Source: Rhodovibrio salinarum DSM 9154 (GTDB lineage: Bacteria; Pseudomonadota; Alphaproteobacteria; Kiloniellales; Rhodovibrionaceae). Taken from it: DNA of 64,000 bases. Where the stretch lies: NCBI RefSeq assembly GCF_000515255.1, contig NZ_KI911559.1, positions 3,828,693-3,892,692 of the forward strand, written 5' to 3'. Positions 48,133 to 57,249 of the stretch are shown piece by piece. Position 1 is the first letter of the stretch. Each line of letters starts with the position of its first letter. The position numbers and the translations under genes are program-made. The notes under the pieces were generated by a model. It saw nothing but the letters and a program-made list of their open reading frames with translations, was not told the origin of the DNA and made no database searches.

Positions 48133-49083
48133 GTGCGCTGGCTGGTGACGGGCGGTTGCGGTTTCATCGGCGCGAACCTGGTCGCAGACCTCCTGGCGAC
48201 CGGCGGACAACAGATCCGCGTATTAGACGATGGCAGCGCCGGCGCGAGCAGCCTGCCGGACCTCGGCGTCGAGTTGCGATCCCTGGAGTTCCACCGCGCG
48301 GACGTCCGTGCCCCGGATGCTGTCCGCCAGGCCGCGCACGGGGTCGACGCGATCGTGCATCTGGCGGGCGCGACGGGGGTCATGGGCTCGCTCGCCGATC
48401 CGCGCGGCGATGCGACAGCCAACGTACTTGGCACGCTCAACGTGCTGGAAGCGGCCCGGAACACCGACGCGCGGGTCGTTCTCGCGTCCACCACCGGTCC
48501 CCTGGTCGGCGACACCCCACGGATCGACGAACGCATCCTGCCGGTCCCCCGCGTGCCCTACGGCGCCAGCAAGCTGGCCGCCGAGGCCTACTGCCAGGCC
48601 TATGCAAGCGCCTTTGGCGTCGCGACCTGCGTGCTTCGGTTGACCAACGTCTACGGCCCGGGAAGCGGTCACAAGGCCGACGCGGTCGGCCGTTTCCTGA
48701 CCGACGGGCTGGCGGGTCGCGCGCTCACGATCACCGGGGACGGGCATCAGACGCGCGACTTCCTCTATGTCGGCGACGTCGTGCAGGCCCTACGCCTGGC
48801 CGCCACGCACCCGGGAGCGGTCGGCCAGCTGTTCCAGATCGCCACCGCCCGCGCGACCTCGATCACGGCACTGGCCACAGCGGTGCAATCCCTGCTGCGC
48901 ACCCATGACCATCGGATCCCGGCTCTGACCTACGCGCCCGCCCGTCCGGCGGAAGTGCGCGCAACCGTGGCCGATCCGGCGAAGGCACGAGATACACTCG
49001 GCTGGACGGCCGACACCGACCTCTCGGACGGCCTGGAGCGCTACTACAGCCACCTGACCCATCAGGTCACCTGCCCGTCCTAG
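48133..49083 (+). CDS. NAD-dependent sugar epimerase/dehydratase
   Basis: Extended short-chain dehydrogenase of 316 residues with the Rossmann motif TGGCGFIG (residues 6-13) and the catalytic YGASK (Tyr-x3-Lys, about 141-145). It resembles nucleotide-sugar 4-epimerases and reductases; the exact substrate cannot be told. The start is GTG with no strong ribosome site. Convergent with the carbamoyltransferase gene, with which it shares a CTAG whose two strands form both stop codons. Likely to make a surface-polysaccharide precursor. Confidence 0.82.
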   Translation: MRWLVTGGCGFIGANLVADLLATGGQQIRVLDDGSAGASSLPDLGVELRSLEFHRADVRAPDAVRQAAHGVDAIVHLAGATGVMGSLADPRGDATANVLGTLNVLEAARNTDARVVLASTTGPLVGDTPRIDERILPVPRVPYGASKLAAEAYCQAYASAFGVATCVLRLTNVYGPGSGHKADAVGRFLTDGLAGRALTITGDGHQTRDFLYVGDVVQALRLAATHPGAVGQLFQIATARATSITALATAVQSLLRTHDHRIPALTYAPARPAEVRATVADPAKARDTLGWTADTDLSDGLERYYSHLTHQVTCPS

Positions 49084-50831
49084 GGCTCACGGACGATCAT
49101 TGCGCCACCCAAACACAAGCGGTGCAGCCCCGTCTCCAGGAACAGCCGCAGCGCGTCACCGGCGGTGCAGACGATCGGCGCTTGCCGGTTAAGCGAGGTG
49201 TTAAGCAGCAGCGGCACGCCGGTGCGTTCTTCGAAGCGACGGATCAGGTCATGGAACTGCGGCGTCTGGCTGGCCGAAACGGTCTGCGGCCGGCTGGTGC
49301 CATCGACGTGCACGATCGCGGGGACCAGGGCCCGTCGGTCGGCCCGCACCGGCACCGCTTGGCTCATCCACGGCAGGTCGAGATCGGCCTCGAACCAATC
49401 GGCCATCCGCTCCCGCAGGACCGCGGCGGCGAACGGGCGGAATGCCTCCCGCCGCTTGATCCGCTGGTTCAGGCGTTCGCGCACGTCCCACCGCCGCGGA
49501 TCGGCGAGCAGCGACCGGCTGCCCAGGGCGCGCGGTCCCCACTCCATGCGCCCTTGCGCCCAACCGACCAGTTCACCGTCCGCCAACGCTTGCGCCACCG
49601 CTTCCATCATCGCGTCTGCGGACGGCCAGGTAACCCGGCAGCCGGCTGCACGCAGCGCGGCCGCCTGTGCGGCGAGCGCGGCGGCGGCCTGCGCGTCCGT
49701 CACCTCCGGCCCCAGATAGGCGCCGTGGCCGACCGGTCGCGGTGCCGTGCCGGTCAGGCGGCGGTGGGCGACCAGCGCGGCCCCGACCGCCCCACCTGCA
49801 TCGCCCGGCGCCGGCGGTACGAAGACCCGCTGGAACCGCGTGTAGGCCGAGATTCTGGCATTCGCCACGACGTTGTGGGCGCAGCCGCCGGCCAGGGCCA
49901 GGTCGCGCACCCCCTCCACAGTCCGCGCCGCGTGGCGCAGCACGTGCCAGAGCGTGCGCTCATAGACCACCTGCAAACTGGCCGCCAGATCGGCATGGGC
50001 CTCGTCGATCGCGTCGTCCGGCCCGCGCGGCGACCCCAGCAAGGTGGTGACCCGTGGGGCGAACAGCGTGCCAACCTTGGGCGCGCCGCCTTGCCAACGG
50101 TAGGTGAAGCCGGGACGCGTATGGCGGAAATAGCGCAGGTCGAGCGCGAAACGCCCGCCGGACCGCAGGCGGATTAACTGCGCGACCGCGTCCATCCGGG
50201 TTGGCCGGCCGTAAGCGGCCAGACCCATCACCTTGTACTCGTCCCCAAAGGCCCCGAAGCCCAGGTGCTGCGTCACCGCCTGGTAGAGCACGCCGAGGGA
50301 ATGGGGAAATGTCACCCGACCGGTCGGGATCAGGGCATCGCCCTCCCCACGCGCCGTCAACGTACTCAGAAAATCGCCGAAGCCATCGACCGACACCACC
50401 GCCGCCGCTTCGAAGGGGGAGCTGTAATACGCACTGGCCAGATGCGCTTCATGGTGGGGCACCGCGATCCGCCGCACGCTTTGGGGCGCGCGTCCCAGCC
50501 CCTCTGCGATCTCTTCGGGCGCATTGGCGAATGCCCGCCGATTGGCACGTCGGCCGGGCAGCCTGGCCAGTGCTTCCGGGTGGGCAAGCAGGAACAGCAG
50601 CTTCGCAAGCCATTCCGCGCCCGAACGGCGGTTAACCGCGATCGCGTCGAGATCGCCCGCCTCGGCCCCCACGCTTGCCAGGCACGCCTGCGCCGCCTGG
50701 ACCGGCAGGCCGGCCCAATGCTTGATGCGCCGCAGCCGCTCATCCTCCACCGCCGCGACGAGTTGGCCGTCCTGCAGCAAGGCCGCCGAGGCATCGGCGT
50801 GATAGGCGTTCAATCCCAGGATGAGCGGCAT
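49080..50831 (-). CDS. Carbamoyltransferase, NodU/CmcH family
   Basis: 583 residues. The N-terminal Kae1-like ASKHA domain has the metal-binding HHEAHLASAYYSS motif (about 124-136), and the ATP-site SVDGFGDFLS follows at about 145-154. A C-terminal YrdC-like domain contains the MEWGPRALGSRS motif (about 426-437). These enzymes place a carbamoyl group from carbamoyl phosphate on sugars of nodulation factors, antibiotics or surface glycans. With the neighbouring sugar genes a carbamoylated polysaccharide is a fair inference. Confidence 0.87.
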   Translation of the reverse strand: MPLILGLNAYHADASAALLQDGQLVAAVEDERLRRIKHWAGLPVQAAQACLASVGAEAGDLDAIAVNRRSGAEWLAKLLFLLAHPEALARLPGRRANRRAFANAPEEIAEGLGRAPQSVRRIAVPHHEAHLASAYYSSPFEAAAVVSVDGFGDFLSTLTARGEGDALIPTGRVTFPHSLGVLYQAVTQHLGFGAFGDEYKVMGLAAYGRPTRMDAVAQLIRLRSGGRFALDLRYFRHTRPGFTYRWQGGAPKVGTLFAPRVTTLLGSPRGPDDAIDEAHADLAASLQVVYERTLWHVLRHAARTVEGVRDLALAGGCAHNVVANARISAYTRFQRVFVPPAPGDAGGAVGAALVAHRRLTGTAPRPVGHGAYLGPEVTDAQAAAALAAQAAALRAAGCRVTWPSADAMMEAVAQALADGELVGWAQGRMEWGPRALGSRSLLADPRRWDVRERLNQRIKRREAFRPFAAAVLRERMADWFEADLDLPWMSQAVPVRADRRALVPAIVHVDGTSRPQTVSASQTPQFHDLIRRFEERTGVPLLLNTSLNRQAPIVCTAGDALRLFLETGLHRLCLGGAMIVREP

Positions 50832-50940
50832 CCAAACCCCGACCGACCACGCTTAGCGATGCAAAGCGGCTACGGGTAATCGTATCGCGTGTATTCGGGG
50901 CGGCAAACGGCCAGTATCCGAACTGTGGCCTTGTGTTACG

Positions 50941-51405
50941 TCATGCCACGCGCTGGTCGAGCGCTTTGGCGAAGCGTTTGAAGAACTTGTCCGACAGCTT
51001 GCCGGCCGCACGGCGCAACAGACGGTCACCCAGACGCGCGAGTACGCTGTCCGGCTCTCCGGCCGCCGCGTAGGTCAGCACCGTGGTTTCACGGCCGTCC
51101 GGACGCAGCGTGATATCGGAGTGCCCCGCGGCGAGCCCGAGGGCCCCCTCCCCGCGCGCGCTCAGCCGATAGCTGTCGGGATAGCCATCCTCTAGTCCCT
51201 GCACGTCCTCGATCCGCACATGGACGTGGAAGTGCGCGCGGATCGGGCCCCAGGTGCCCTCCAGATCCATCCGGTAATCGTGCGCGCTTTCGACATGCAC
51301 GGCCTTGCAGCCCGGCACGCTCGCCTTCAGCACCTCGGGATCGCGCATCGCCGTCCAAACGACGTGCGGCGGCGCGTTGAGACGGATATCACCGGTCGCT
51401 TCCAT
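50941..51405 (-). CDS. CoxG-like SRPBCC-fold protein
   Basis: 154 residues matching the CO dehydrogenase subunit G family (CoxG): GDIRLNAPPHVVWTAMRDPEVLKASVPGCK in parts at the N-terminus and the GxGxLG-like stretch GEGALGLAAG in the middle. CoxG anchors or carries a quinone/cofactor for CO dehydrogenase, but no cox structural genes are in the window, so its role here is unknown. The start at 51405 is the most family-like; a longer frame upstream adds 35 unrelated residues. Confidence 0.72.
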   Translation of the reverse strand: MEATGDIRLNAPPHVVWTAMRDPEVLKASVPGCKAVHVESAHDYRMDLEGTWGPIRAHFHVHVRIEDVQGLEDGYPDSYRLSARGEGALGLAAGHSDITLRPDGRETTVLTYAAAGEPDSVLARLGDRLLRRAAGKLSDKFFKRFAKALDQRVA

Positions 51406-51548
51406 GGCCTTGAACGCACGCTCCCAAACGTCACGGACCGCTTTCCGCCAAACAGATAGACCCGGACGTGCGCCACACCAGGGCCGACAGCGGTATACGG
51501 ACGGCTGCAAGCAAGAGCAAGCCTAACCAGGACATCCGCCGTCGAATG

Positions 51549-51609
51549 AAAAGAGCCGCCGCTCCAAACCGCCGACCCCAAGCGGTCGGCAATCCGGGAG
51601 CGGCGGCTC
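51549..51609 (-). terminator. Terminator of the BCCT transporter gene
   Basis: Read on the minus strand, 13-bp arms (51597-51609 with 51553-51565) enclose a loop that itself can pair (GCCGACC with GGTCGGC), followed by TTTT at 51552-51549. It lies 35 bases after the transporter stop. Confidence 0.88.
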
Positions 51610-51643
51610 GCGCCTCTCAAGCGTCCAGGCAAGACGCGGTCAG

Positions 51644-53215
51644 CTAGCGCACCAGGCCCTGTTCCTGGGCCATCTGATAGGCCGCGCGCGGACCCAGCCA
51701 CAGCGACGGCAGGATCACCAGCGACACCGGGATCGCGGTGATCACGATGAACTGCTGCAGCGCCGACACCTGGCCGGAGCCCATGAACAGCAGGATCGCC
51801 GCCATCACGGCCATCATCACGCCCCAGAAGGCGCGCACCAGGCGCGATGGCTGGTCATGGCCGGTGGCGACCATGGAGATGGTGTAGCTCATGGAATCAC
51901 CGGTAGTGGCGACGAAGATCGTGGTCAGCACCAGGATGGCCACCGCCATCAATGTGCCCAGCGGTAATGCCTGGGCCACCGTCAGCGTGGCGACGTCGAA
52001 CTGGAAGTTGGTCAGTGCCTCCTTCAGGTCGATCGCACCGGCAAGCTGATAGTGAATGCCCGAGCCGCCCAGCAGCGTGAACCAGATCGTCGACGCGATC
52101 GGCGCCAGGATGGCCACCGCCACGATCATCTCCCGGATCGTCCGGCCGCGGGAGATGCGTGCGACGAACAGCGCCATCAACGGCCCATAGCCCAGGAACC
52201 AGGCGAAGAAGAACACCGTCCACCACTTCATCCACCAATCCGGCGCGGTCTGCGCGGTCATGGTCGCCATCTGGAAGAAGTTGCTGACGTAGGCGCCGAA
52301 GCCCTGCAGGTAGGCGTTCATCAGGAACAGCGTCGGGCCGAAGATGAAGATCACCGCCCCGATCGCGAGCGCCAGGTAGACGTTCATTCGGCTCAAGAAC
52401 TGGATGCCGCGGTGGATACCGGTCATCGCGCTGGTGACGTAGATCGCGCCCAGCACGACCAGCACCGCCAACTGGGTCCCGTAGGTGTCGGGGACATCGA
52501 ACAGCACGTTCAGGCCGTAGGCCACCTGGGTCGCCAAGAAGCCGATCGGGCCGACCGTGCCAGCCACCACCGCGATCACGCAGACCGCGTCGACCAGGCC
52601 ACCGAACGCCCCGCGCATCACCCGCTCGCCGAAGATCGGGAACAGCAGCGTGCGCGGCTGCAGCGGCTTGCCGTGGGTGTAGTGGGCGTGCACCAGCACC
52701 AGCGAGGTCAGCGAGCCCAGAATCGCCCAGGCGAGGAATCCCCAGTGCATGAAGGACTGCGCGAGCGCCCCGTGCACCGCCGCTGCCGTTCCGGTCTCCG
52801 CACTGAAGGCGGGCGGCGACTGGGCGATGAAGTGGTAGACCGGCCCGCCCGCAGCGAAGAACACGCCGCCGCCAGCGAGCAGCGTGCACATGATAATGGA
52901 CACCCACTTGAAGGTGCTCATCTCCGGCTGGTCCAGGTTGCCCATCTTGGCGCTCGCCGCCGGCGTAGCCGCCACGGCGATCGCGATGAAGAAGGTGAGC
53001 AGCAGGATCAGCTGGAAGAAGGAGCCCAAATATTTCGCCGTCCAGGCGAAGCCGTCGCTGACCAGCGCGGACAGCAGATTCACGTCGTAGATCGATAGTG
53101 CCACGAAAGCGATCACAAACCCGGCGCTGATCCCCAGAACCCAAGGATCGCCCAAGCCGGCGTTCATGCCGATCCGTTCTTCACGCGGCGCCCTGTCCGC
53201 AGTGCGCTCTGCCAT
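51644..53215 (-). CDS. BCCT-family osmolyte transporter
   Basis: Betaine/choline/carnitine transporter, 523 residues with about 12 membrane helices. Recognisable BCCT segments are GGGVFFAAGGPVYHF near residue 100 and WTVFFFAWFLGYGPLMALFVARISRGRT in parts (about 330-360). It imports glycine betaine, choline or a related solute with Na+ or H+. The start at 53215 has AGGA eight bases upstream and avoids a non-homologous N-terminal extension. An upstream palindrome and a LysR gene just upstream suggest regulation. It fits life at raised or changing salinity. Confidence 0.9.
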   Translation of the reverse strand: MAERTADRAPREERIGMNAGLGDPWVLGISAGFVIAFVALSIYDVNLLSALVSDGFAWTAKYLGSFFQLILLLTFFIAIAVAATPAASAKMGNLDQPEMSTFKWVSIIMCTLLAGGGVFFAAGGPVYHFIAQSPPAFSAETGTAAAVHGALAQSFMHWGFLAWAILGSLTSLVLVHAHYTHGKPLQPRTLLFPIFGERVMRGAFGGLVDAVCVIAVVAGTVGPIGFLATQVAYGLNVLFDVPDTYGTQLAVLVVLGAIYVTSAMTGIHRGIQFLSRMNVYLALAIGAVIFIFGPTLFLMNAYLQGFGAYVSNFFQMATMTAQTAPDWWMKWWTVFFFAWFLGYGPLMALFVARISRGRTIREMIVAVAILAPIASTIWFTLLGGSGIHYQLAGAIDLKEALTNFQFDVATLTVAQALPLGTLMAVAILVLTTIFVATTGDSMSYTISMVATGHDQPSRLVRAFWGVMMAVMAAILLFMGSGQVSALQQFIVITAIPVSLVILPSLWLGPRAAYQMAQEQGLVR

Positions 53216-53325
53216 TGATGCATTCCTGATTGCTATTTGTTGGCTTTTCGGGAGATGCGCCTGGATACGCCCAACCAAACCTGCAACGCCGTTTCCGGCG
53301 CAGGTCCGTCCAGACATCCCGATTG

Positions 53326-53340
53326 ACTGATTAGGTCAGT
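53326..53340. promoter_or_regulatory. Palindrome upstream of the BCCT gene
   Basis: ACTGA-TTAGG-TCAGT, with perfect 5-bp arms, 111 bases upstream of the BCCT ATG in an unusually AT-rich patch (53320-53400). A candidate operator or promoter element; no known consensus is matched. Confidence 0.4.
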
Positions 53341-53438
53341 AAAATGACTCAGGCGGCTCATAAGCAAATCAAAAAAATAAAAGGATCTATCGTGCCCGCT
53401 TATAAACTACCCTGGGGGCGATAGCGTCTCATAACCGG

Positions 53439-54356
53439 TTACACGTTTGGATACGCAACCGGTCCGTCGGCCAGACGACTGACGATCAGGTCCCGCAAGC
53501 TTTGCGCCGCTGGCGACAGTGAACGGCCCCGCCGGGTGATCAGGCACAACGCGCGCGACACGGAAGGCCCTTGCAGCGGACGCGCGATCAGGCGTCCCTC
53601 CGGATCTTCCGGCAACGCCAACTCAGGCAGCACGGTGATTCCCAGCCCGGCGATCAGCATGCCCTCGAGCGTGGCGATGTTCGACACCTCGACCGGCGGC
53701 TGGCGCACGTTAGCCGGCAGGTCGGGCACGCTTTCGATCAGCGGGCGGATGCCGGTATCGGGCGCCAGTCCCAGAAACTCCTGCCCCGCAAGATCGTCCC
53801 AGCTTAGCGTCCCCGTTGCCTGCGCCAGCGGATGGTCGCGTCGACACACCACGTGGAAGGGGTCGCGCATCACCGTCTCGAAGTTCAGATCATCGTCCGG
53901 CGTCCAGCGCGAAGCGATGCCGAAATCGACTTCCTTGCGCCGGACGCGCGCCTGCACGCCGCTCGCGTTGGCGTCCACAAGCTGGACGGAGACGCCTGGA
54001 TAGTCCTGACGGAAGGCGGCAACCATCTGCGGCATCAGTTTGACCGAGACCGACGGCAGCGTCGCCACCCCTACCCGGCCGCGCCGGCGCGCGGCGACGT
54101 CACGCACCTCCGCAATCGCGCTGTTCACGTCCTCCAGCAGACGTCGCGCGGTCGGCAGAAATTCGGCGCCGTTGTCGGTGAGCAGTACCCGTCGGGTCGT
54201 CCGGTCGAACAAGCGAACGCCCAGCTCCTCCTCGAACTGGGTGATCTGGATGGTGAGCGCCGGCTGCGATAGAGCGAGACGCCGGGCGGCGCGGGTGAAG
54301 CTGCCTTCCTCCGCGACCGCAACGAAGGCGTGCAGGTGTTTGAACGTCACATTCAC
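53439..54356 (-). CDS. LysR-family transcription regulator
   Basis: 305 residues. The N-terminal winged helix-turn-helix (FKHLHAFVAVAEEGSFTRAARRLALSQPALT in parts, residues 4-34) and a substrate-binding domain of the LysR type follow. The most likely start is GTG at 54356; a frame 11 codons longer exists, and a second GTG lies two codons inside. It precedes the BCCT gene on the same strand by 223 bases and may regulate it, though LysR targets are usually divergent. Ligand unknown. Confidence 0.87.
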   Translation of the reverse strand: MNVTFKHLHAFVAVAEEGSFTRAARRLALSQPALTIQITQFEEELGVRLFDRTTRRVLLTDNGAEFLPTARRLLEDVNSAIAEVRDVAARRRGRVGVATLPSVSVKLMPQMVAAFRQDYPGVSVQLVDANASGVQARVRRKEVDFGIASRWTPDDDLNFETVMRDPFHVVCRRDHPLAQATGTLSWDDLAGQEFLGLAPDTGIRPLIESVPDLPANVRQPPVEVSNIATLEGMLIAGLGITVLPELALPEDPEGRLIARPLQGPSVSRALCLITRRGRSLSPAAQSLRDLIVSRLADGPVAYPNV

Positions 54357-54498
54357 CGTGCTGCAGCGCCTCCCCGCGCGAACCAGCAATCAACGCCAAC
54401 CATCAACTCATTCAGGGAACGCCGCGATCCAGCCATCTGGCAGCGGGTCTATGCGCTGGGAACCCGCTCCCTGGTGCGCGAGGAGATATAGGCGCCGC

Positions 54499-55095
54499 CT
54501 ACCGCGACGCCCGACCCAACTCGGCCTCGATAAGCTGGCACAGGGCGTGGCCGATCCCGATGTGCAGTTCCTGGACCCGCGCGGTTTCGTCCGCGGGTGC
54601 CTGGATCACGTGGTCGCACAGAGCCGGCAGCGCGCCCTCGCGCCGGCCGGTCAGGCCGATCGTGCCGGCGCCGAGCGCGCGGGCGCTCTCCAATGCCTTG
54701 ATCACGTTGGGGCTGCTGCCGCTGGTGGTGATGCCGATCAAGACGTCGTCGGGGCCGGCGAATGCACGCAACTCGCGGGCGAACACCTCGTCGAACGCAT
54801 AGTCGTTGGTCACCGCCGTTGCCGTCGAGATGTTCTGGCCTAGCGCCACGGCACGCATCGGCTGGCGTTCGGCCTGGAAGCGGCCGACCAGTTCGGCGGC
54901 GATGTGCTGGGCGTCGGCCGCCGATCCGCCGTTGCCGCACAGCATCAAGGTGCCGCCCCGGCGCAAACGCTCGATCACGAAGCCCGCCACCTCGGCAACC
55001 GTCTCCGACATCTCCGCCAGACGGGCGTAGTTGGATGCCGTCGTTTCGAACGCGGCGCGGACGGTGGCGGCGGGATCGCGGGCAGGCTCGCGCAT
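54499..55095 (-). CDS. gmhA: Phosphoheptose isomerase (GmhA)
   Basis: Sedoheptulose 7-phosphate isomerase, the first step to ADP/GDP-heptose for LPS core or other glycans. 198 residues, a SIS-domain protein with CGNGGSAADAQHIAAELVGRF in parts (about 53-73), the GITTSGSSPNV phosphate site (about 121-131) and the zinc-site HIGIGHALCQLIE segment near the C-terminus. No other heptose genes (gmhB, hldE) are adjacent. It stands 157 bases downstream of gmd on the same strand. Confidence 0.93.
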   Translation of the reverse strand: MREPARDPAATVRAAFETTASNYARLAEMSETVAEVAGFVIERLRRGGTLMLCGNGGSAADAQHIAAELVGRFQAERQPMRAVALGQNISTATAVTNDYAFDEVFARELRAFAGPDDVLIGITTSGSSPNVIKALESARALGAGTIGLTGRREGALPALCDHVIQAPADETARVQELHIGIGHALCQLIEAELGRASR

Positions 55096-55251
55096 GGTGG
55101 GACTCGTGCTGATCGACAGTCGGAGGACAGAAGGGGCGAGGCGGTCTGGAAACCGCCACCGTCACTCGTAAGTCTTCCAGCGCCCGGTTTCCAGGGCCGT
55201 CTGCACCAACCAACCGACCGCAGCCAGTCGCACGCTGATTTAGCACGCAGA

Positions 55252-56301
55252 TCAACGGCCCGCATTGTGGGTCCGGCGGAGCTCACCCCGATCACTCTCC
55301 ACCATCTCCCGCACCAGCTCATCGAACGTGTAGTGCGGCTGCCAGCCGAGCCGTTCGCGTGCGCGGCGCGAATCGCCTTGCAGATGCGCAACCTCCGTCG
55401 GGCGCACGTAGCGTGGATCGACGCGCACCAGGGTGCGTCCACTCACCCGGTCCACACCGACCTCAGAGGGGCCCACGCCGTCCCAGCCGAGCTGCACGCC
55501 GATCTGCGCAAACGCCCGCTCGACGAAGTCGCGCACGCTGTAGGCCTGCCCCGTGGCCAGCACATAGTCGCCCGGCGCGTCCTGTTGCAGGATGCGCCAC
55601 ATCCCTTCCACATAGTCGCGCGCGTGCCCCCAATCGCGCTTGGCATCCAGATTGCCGAGGTAGACGCAGTCTTGAATGCCGGCCTCGATCGCCGCGACCG
55701 CCCGCGTGATCTTGCGGGTCACGAAAGTCTCGCCGCGGGTCGGCCCCTCGTGATTGAACAAGATGCCGTTGGACGCGTGTAAGCCGTAGGCATCCCGGTA
55801 GGTGACAGTGATCCAGTAGGCGTACAGCTTGGCCGCGGCGTAGGGACTGCACGGCTGGAACGGCGTGTCCTCGTTCTGCGGCGGCGGGGCGTTGCCGTAA
55901 AGCTCGCTGGTCGAGGCCTGGTAGAAGCGCGTGTGCATCAACCCCAGAACCCGCATTGCCTCCAACAAACGCAGCGTGCCAAGCGCATCGGCGTTGGCGG
56001 TGTACTCCGGCGTCTCGAAGGAGACCTGAACGTGGCTCTGGGCAGCCAGATTGTAGATCTCGTCCGGGCGCACCTCCTGCAGGATCCGGATCAGGTTGGT
56101 GGCGTCCGTTAGGTCGCCGTAGTGCAGGAGGAACCGCCGATTGCACGCGTGCGGGTCCTGGTACAGATGCTCGACACGCCCGGTGTTGAACGAGGACGCG
56201 CGGCGCTTGATGCCGTGGACAACATAGCCCTTGCCCAGGAGCAGTTCGGCCAGATAGCCCCCATCCTGCCCCGTCACGCCGGTGATAAGTGCGGTCTTCA
56301 C
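55252..56301 (-). CDS. gmd: GDP-mannose 4,6-dehydratase
   Basis: Converts GDP-mannose to GDP-4-keto-6-deoxymannose, the precursor of GDP-fucose, GDP-rhamnose and GDP-perosamine. 349 residues, extended SDR fold with [13 protein letters not shown] (residues 8-20), the catalytic YAAAK Tyr-x3-Lys (about 154-158) and the SELYG motif. The start is GTG 56301, giving the standard opening KTALITG; a longer frame adds only non-homologous residues. No fcl, rmd or per gene lies next to it, so the final sugar is unknown. Confidence 0.94.
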   Translation of the reverse strand: MKTALITGVTGQDGGYLAELLLGKGYVVHGIKRRASSFNTGRVEHLYQDPHACNRRFLLHYGDLTDATNLIRILQEVRPDEIYNLAAQSHVQVSFETPEYTANADALGTLRLLEAMRVLGLMHTRFYQASTSELYGNAPPPQNEDTPFQPCSPYAAAKLYAYWITVTYRDAYGLHASNGILFNHEGPTRGETFVTRKITRAVAAIEAGIQDCVYLGNLDAKRDWGHARDYVEGMWRILQQDAPGDYVLATGQAYSVRDFVERAFAQIGVQLGWDGVGPSEVGVDRVSGRTLVRVDPRYVRPTEVAHLQGDSRRARERLGWQPHYTFDELVREMVESDRGELRRTHNAGR

Positions 56302-56424
56302 GCCCCAGCCAACCCGCCAAGTGCCAATCGGCGTGGGAAGGACACACAACGCCCCACGCGTCAGGCGCGAGTATGGTCGCGCAAATAATCGCGACCGGCA
56401 AGCCCGATCGCGTCGCGCGCGGCT

Positions 56425-57222
56425 TCAGACGATACCGAGGTCGCGCAGCACGGCTTCGATGCGTGGCTTGTCGTCGTAGTTATTGAGTTCGTGCACCGGC
56501 GCGCCGCCAAGCGCTACCTCGCAACACTGCACGCGGTGCCCGTTCTCCAGGAAGCGGAGCTGCTCCAACCCCTCGTGCATCTCCAGCGGCCCCGCCGGCC
56601 AGTCGCCGTAACGTGTCAGCGCCTCCGTGCGGTAGGCGTAGATGCCCATGTGCTGGAACACCGGCGTGCCGAGATCCGCCGCATCGGTCCGGCGTGTGGG
56701 CAGGATCTCCTTGGAGAAATAGAGCGCCCGTCCCTGCCGGTCGAACACCGCCGAAGTCTCCCCCACCCGGCCCTGCCGACGGGTCTCCTCGAACGCCGCC
56801 AGCATGGTCGCATCGCAGCGCACGACCGGGGTGGCGACCGAAATATCGGGATCGGCGCGCATCGCCTGCAACAGCAGATCGATCACATGCGGCGGGGTCA
56901 GCAGGGCGTCGCCCTGGAAGTTCACCACCACCTCCGGCGCGGGGTCGAGGCTGACGGCCGCTTGCGCGCAACGTTCGGTGCCGTTGGCGCAGTCCGGTGC
57001 GGTCATCGCCACATCCGCCCCGAAGCTCCGACAATGCTCAGCGATCCGGTCGTCGTCGGTGGCGACCACGACGTGGTCGGCGCCGGCGACCTGACGCGCA
57101 CGCTCCCAGCTACGCTGGATCAGCGTTTTCGCCATACCGGTCGCACCGGTCAGTTCGGCCAGCGGCTTGCCGGGGTAGCGCTTGGACTCGTAGCGGGCGG
57201 GAATCAGGATCGCGGTATGCAA
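56425..57222 (-). CDS. kdsB: CMP-Kdo synthetase-type cytidylyltransferase
   Basis: Activates Kdo with CTP for LPS or capsule synthesis. 265 residues; IPARYESKRYPGKPLAEL (residues 7-24) is the nucleotide-binding N-terminus, and HVVVATDDDRIAEHC follows at about 50-64. The usual NxQGDEP motif reads NFQGDALL here (residues 101-108), a variant at a conserved substrate/metal site that may mean a modified acceptor sugar. It lies 27 bases downstream of kdsD and is probably co-transcribed with it. Confidence 0.88.
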   Translation of the reverse strand: MHTAILIPARYESKRYPGKPLAELTGATGMAKTLIQRSWERARQVAGADHVVVATDDDRIAEHCRSFGADVAMTAPDCANGTERCAQAAVSLDPAPEVVVNFQGDALLTPPHVIDLLLQAMRADPDISVATPVVRCDATMLAAFEETRRQGRVGETSAVFDRQGRALYFSKEILPTRRTDAADLGTPVFQHMGIYAYRTEALTRYGDWPAGPLEMHEGLEQLRFLENGHRVQCCEVALGGAPVHELNNYDDKPRIEAVLRDLGIV

Positions 57223-57249
57223 GGCTGTCCCTAAAGATCGCGGGTCGGG

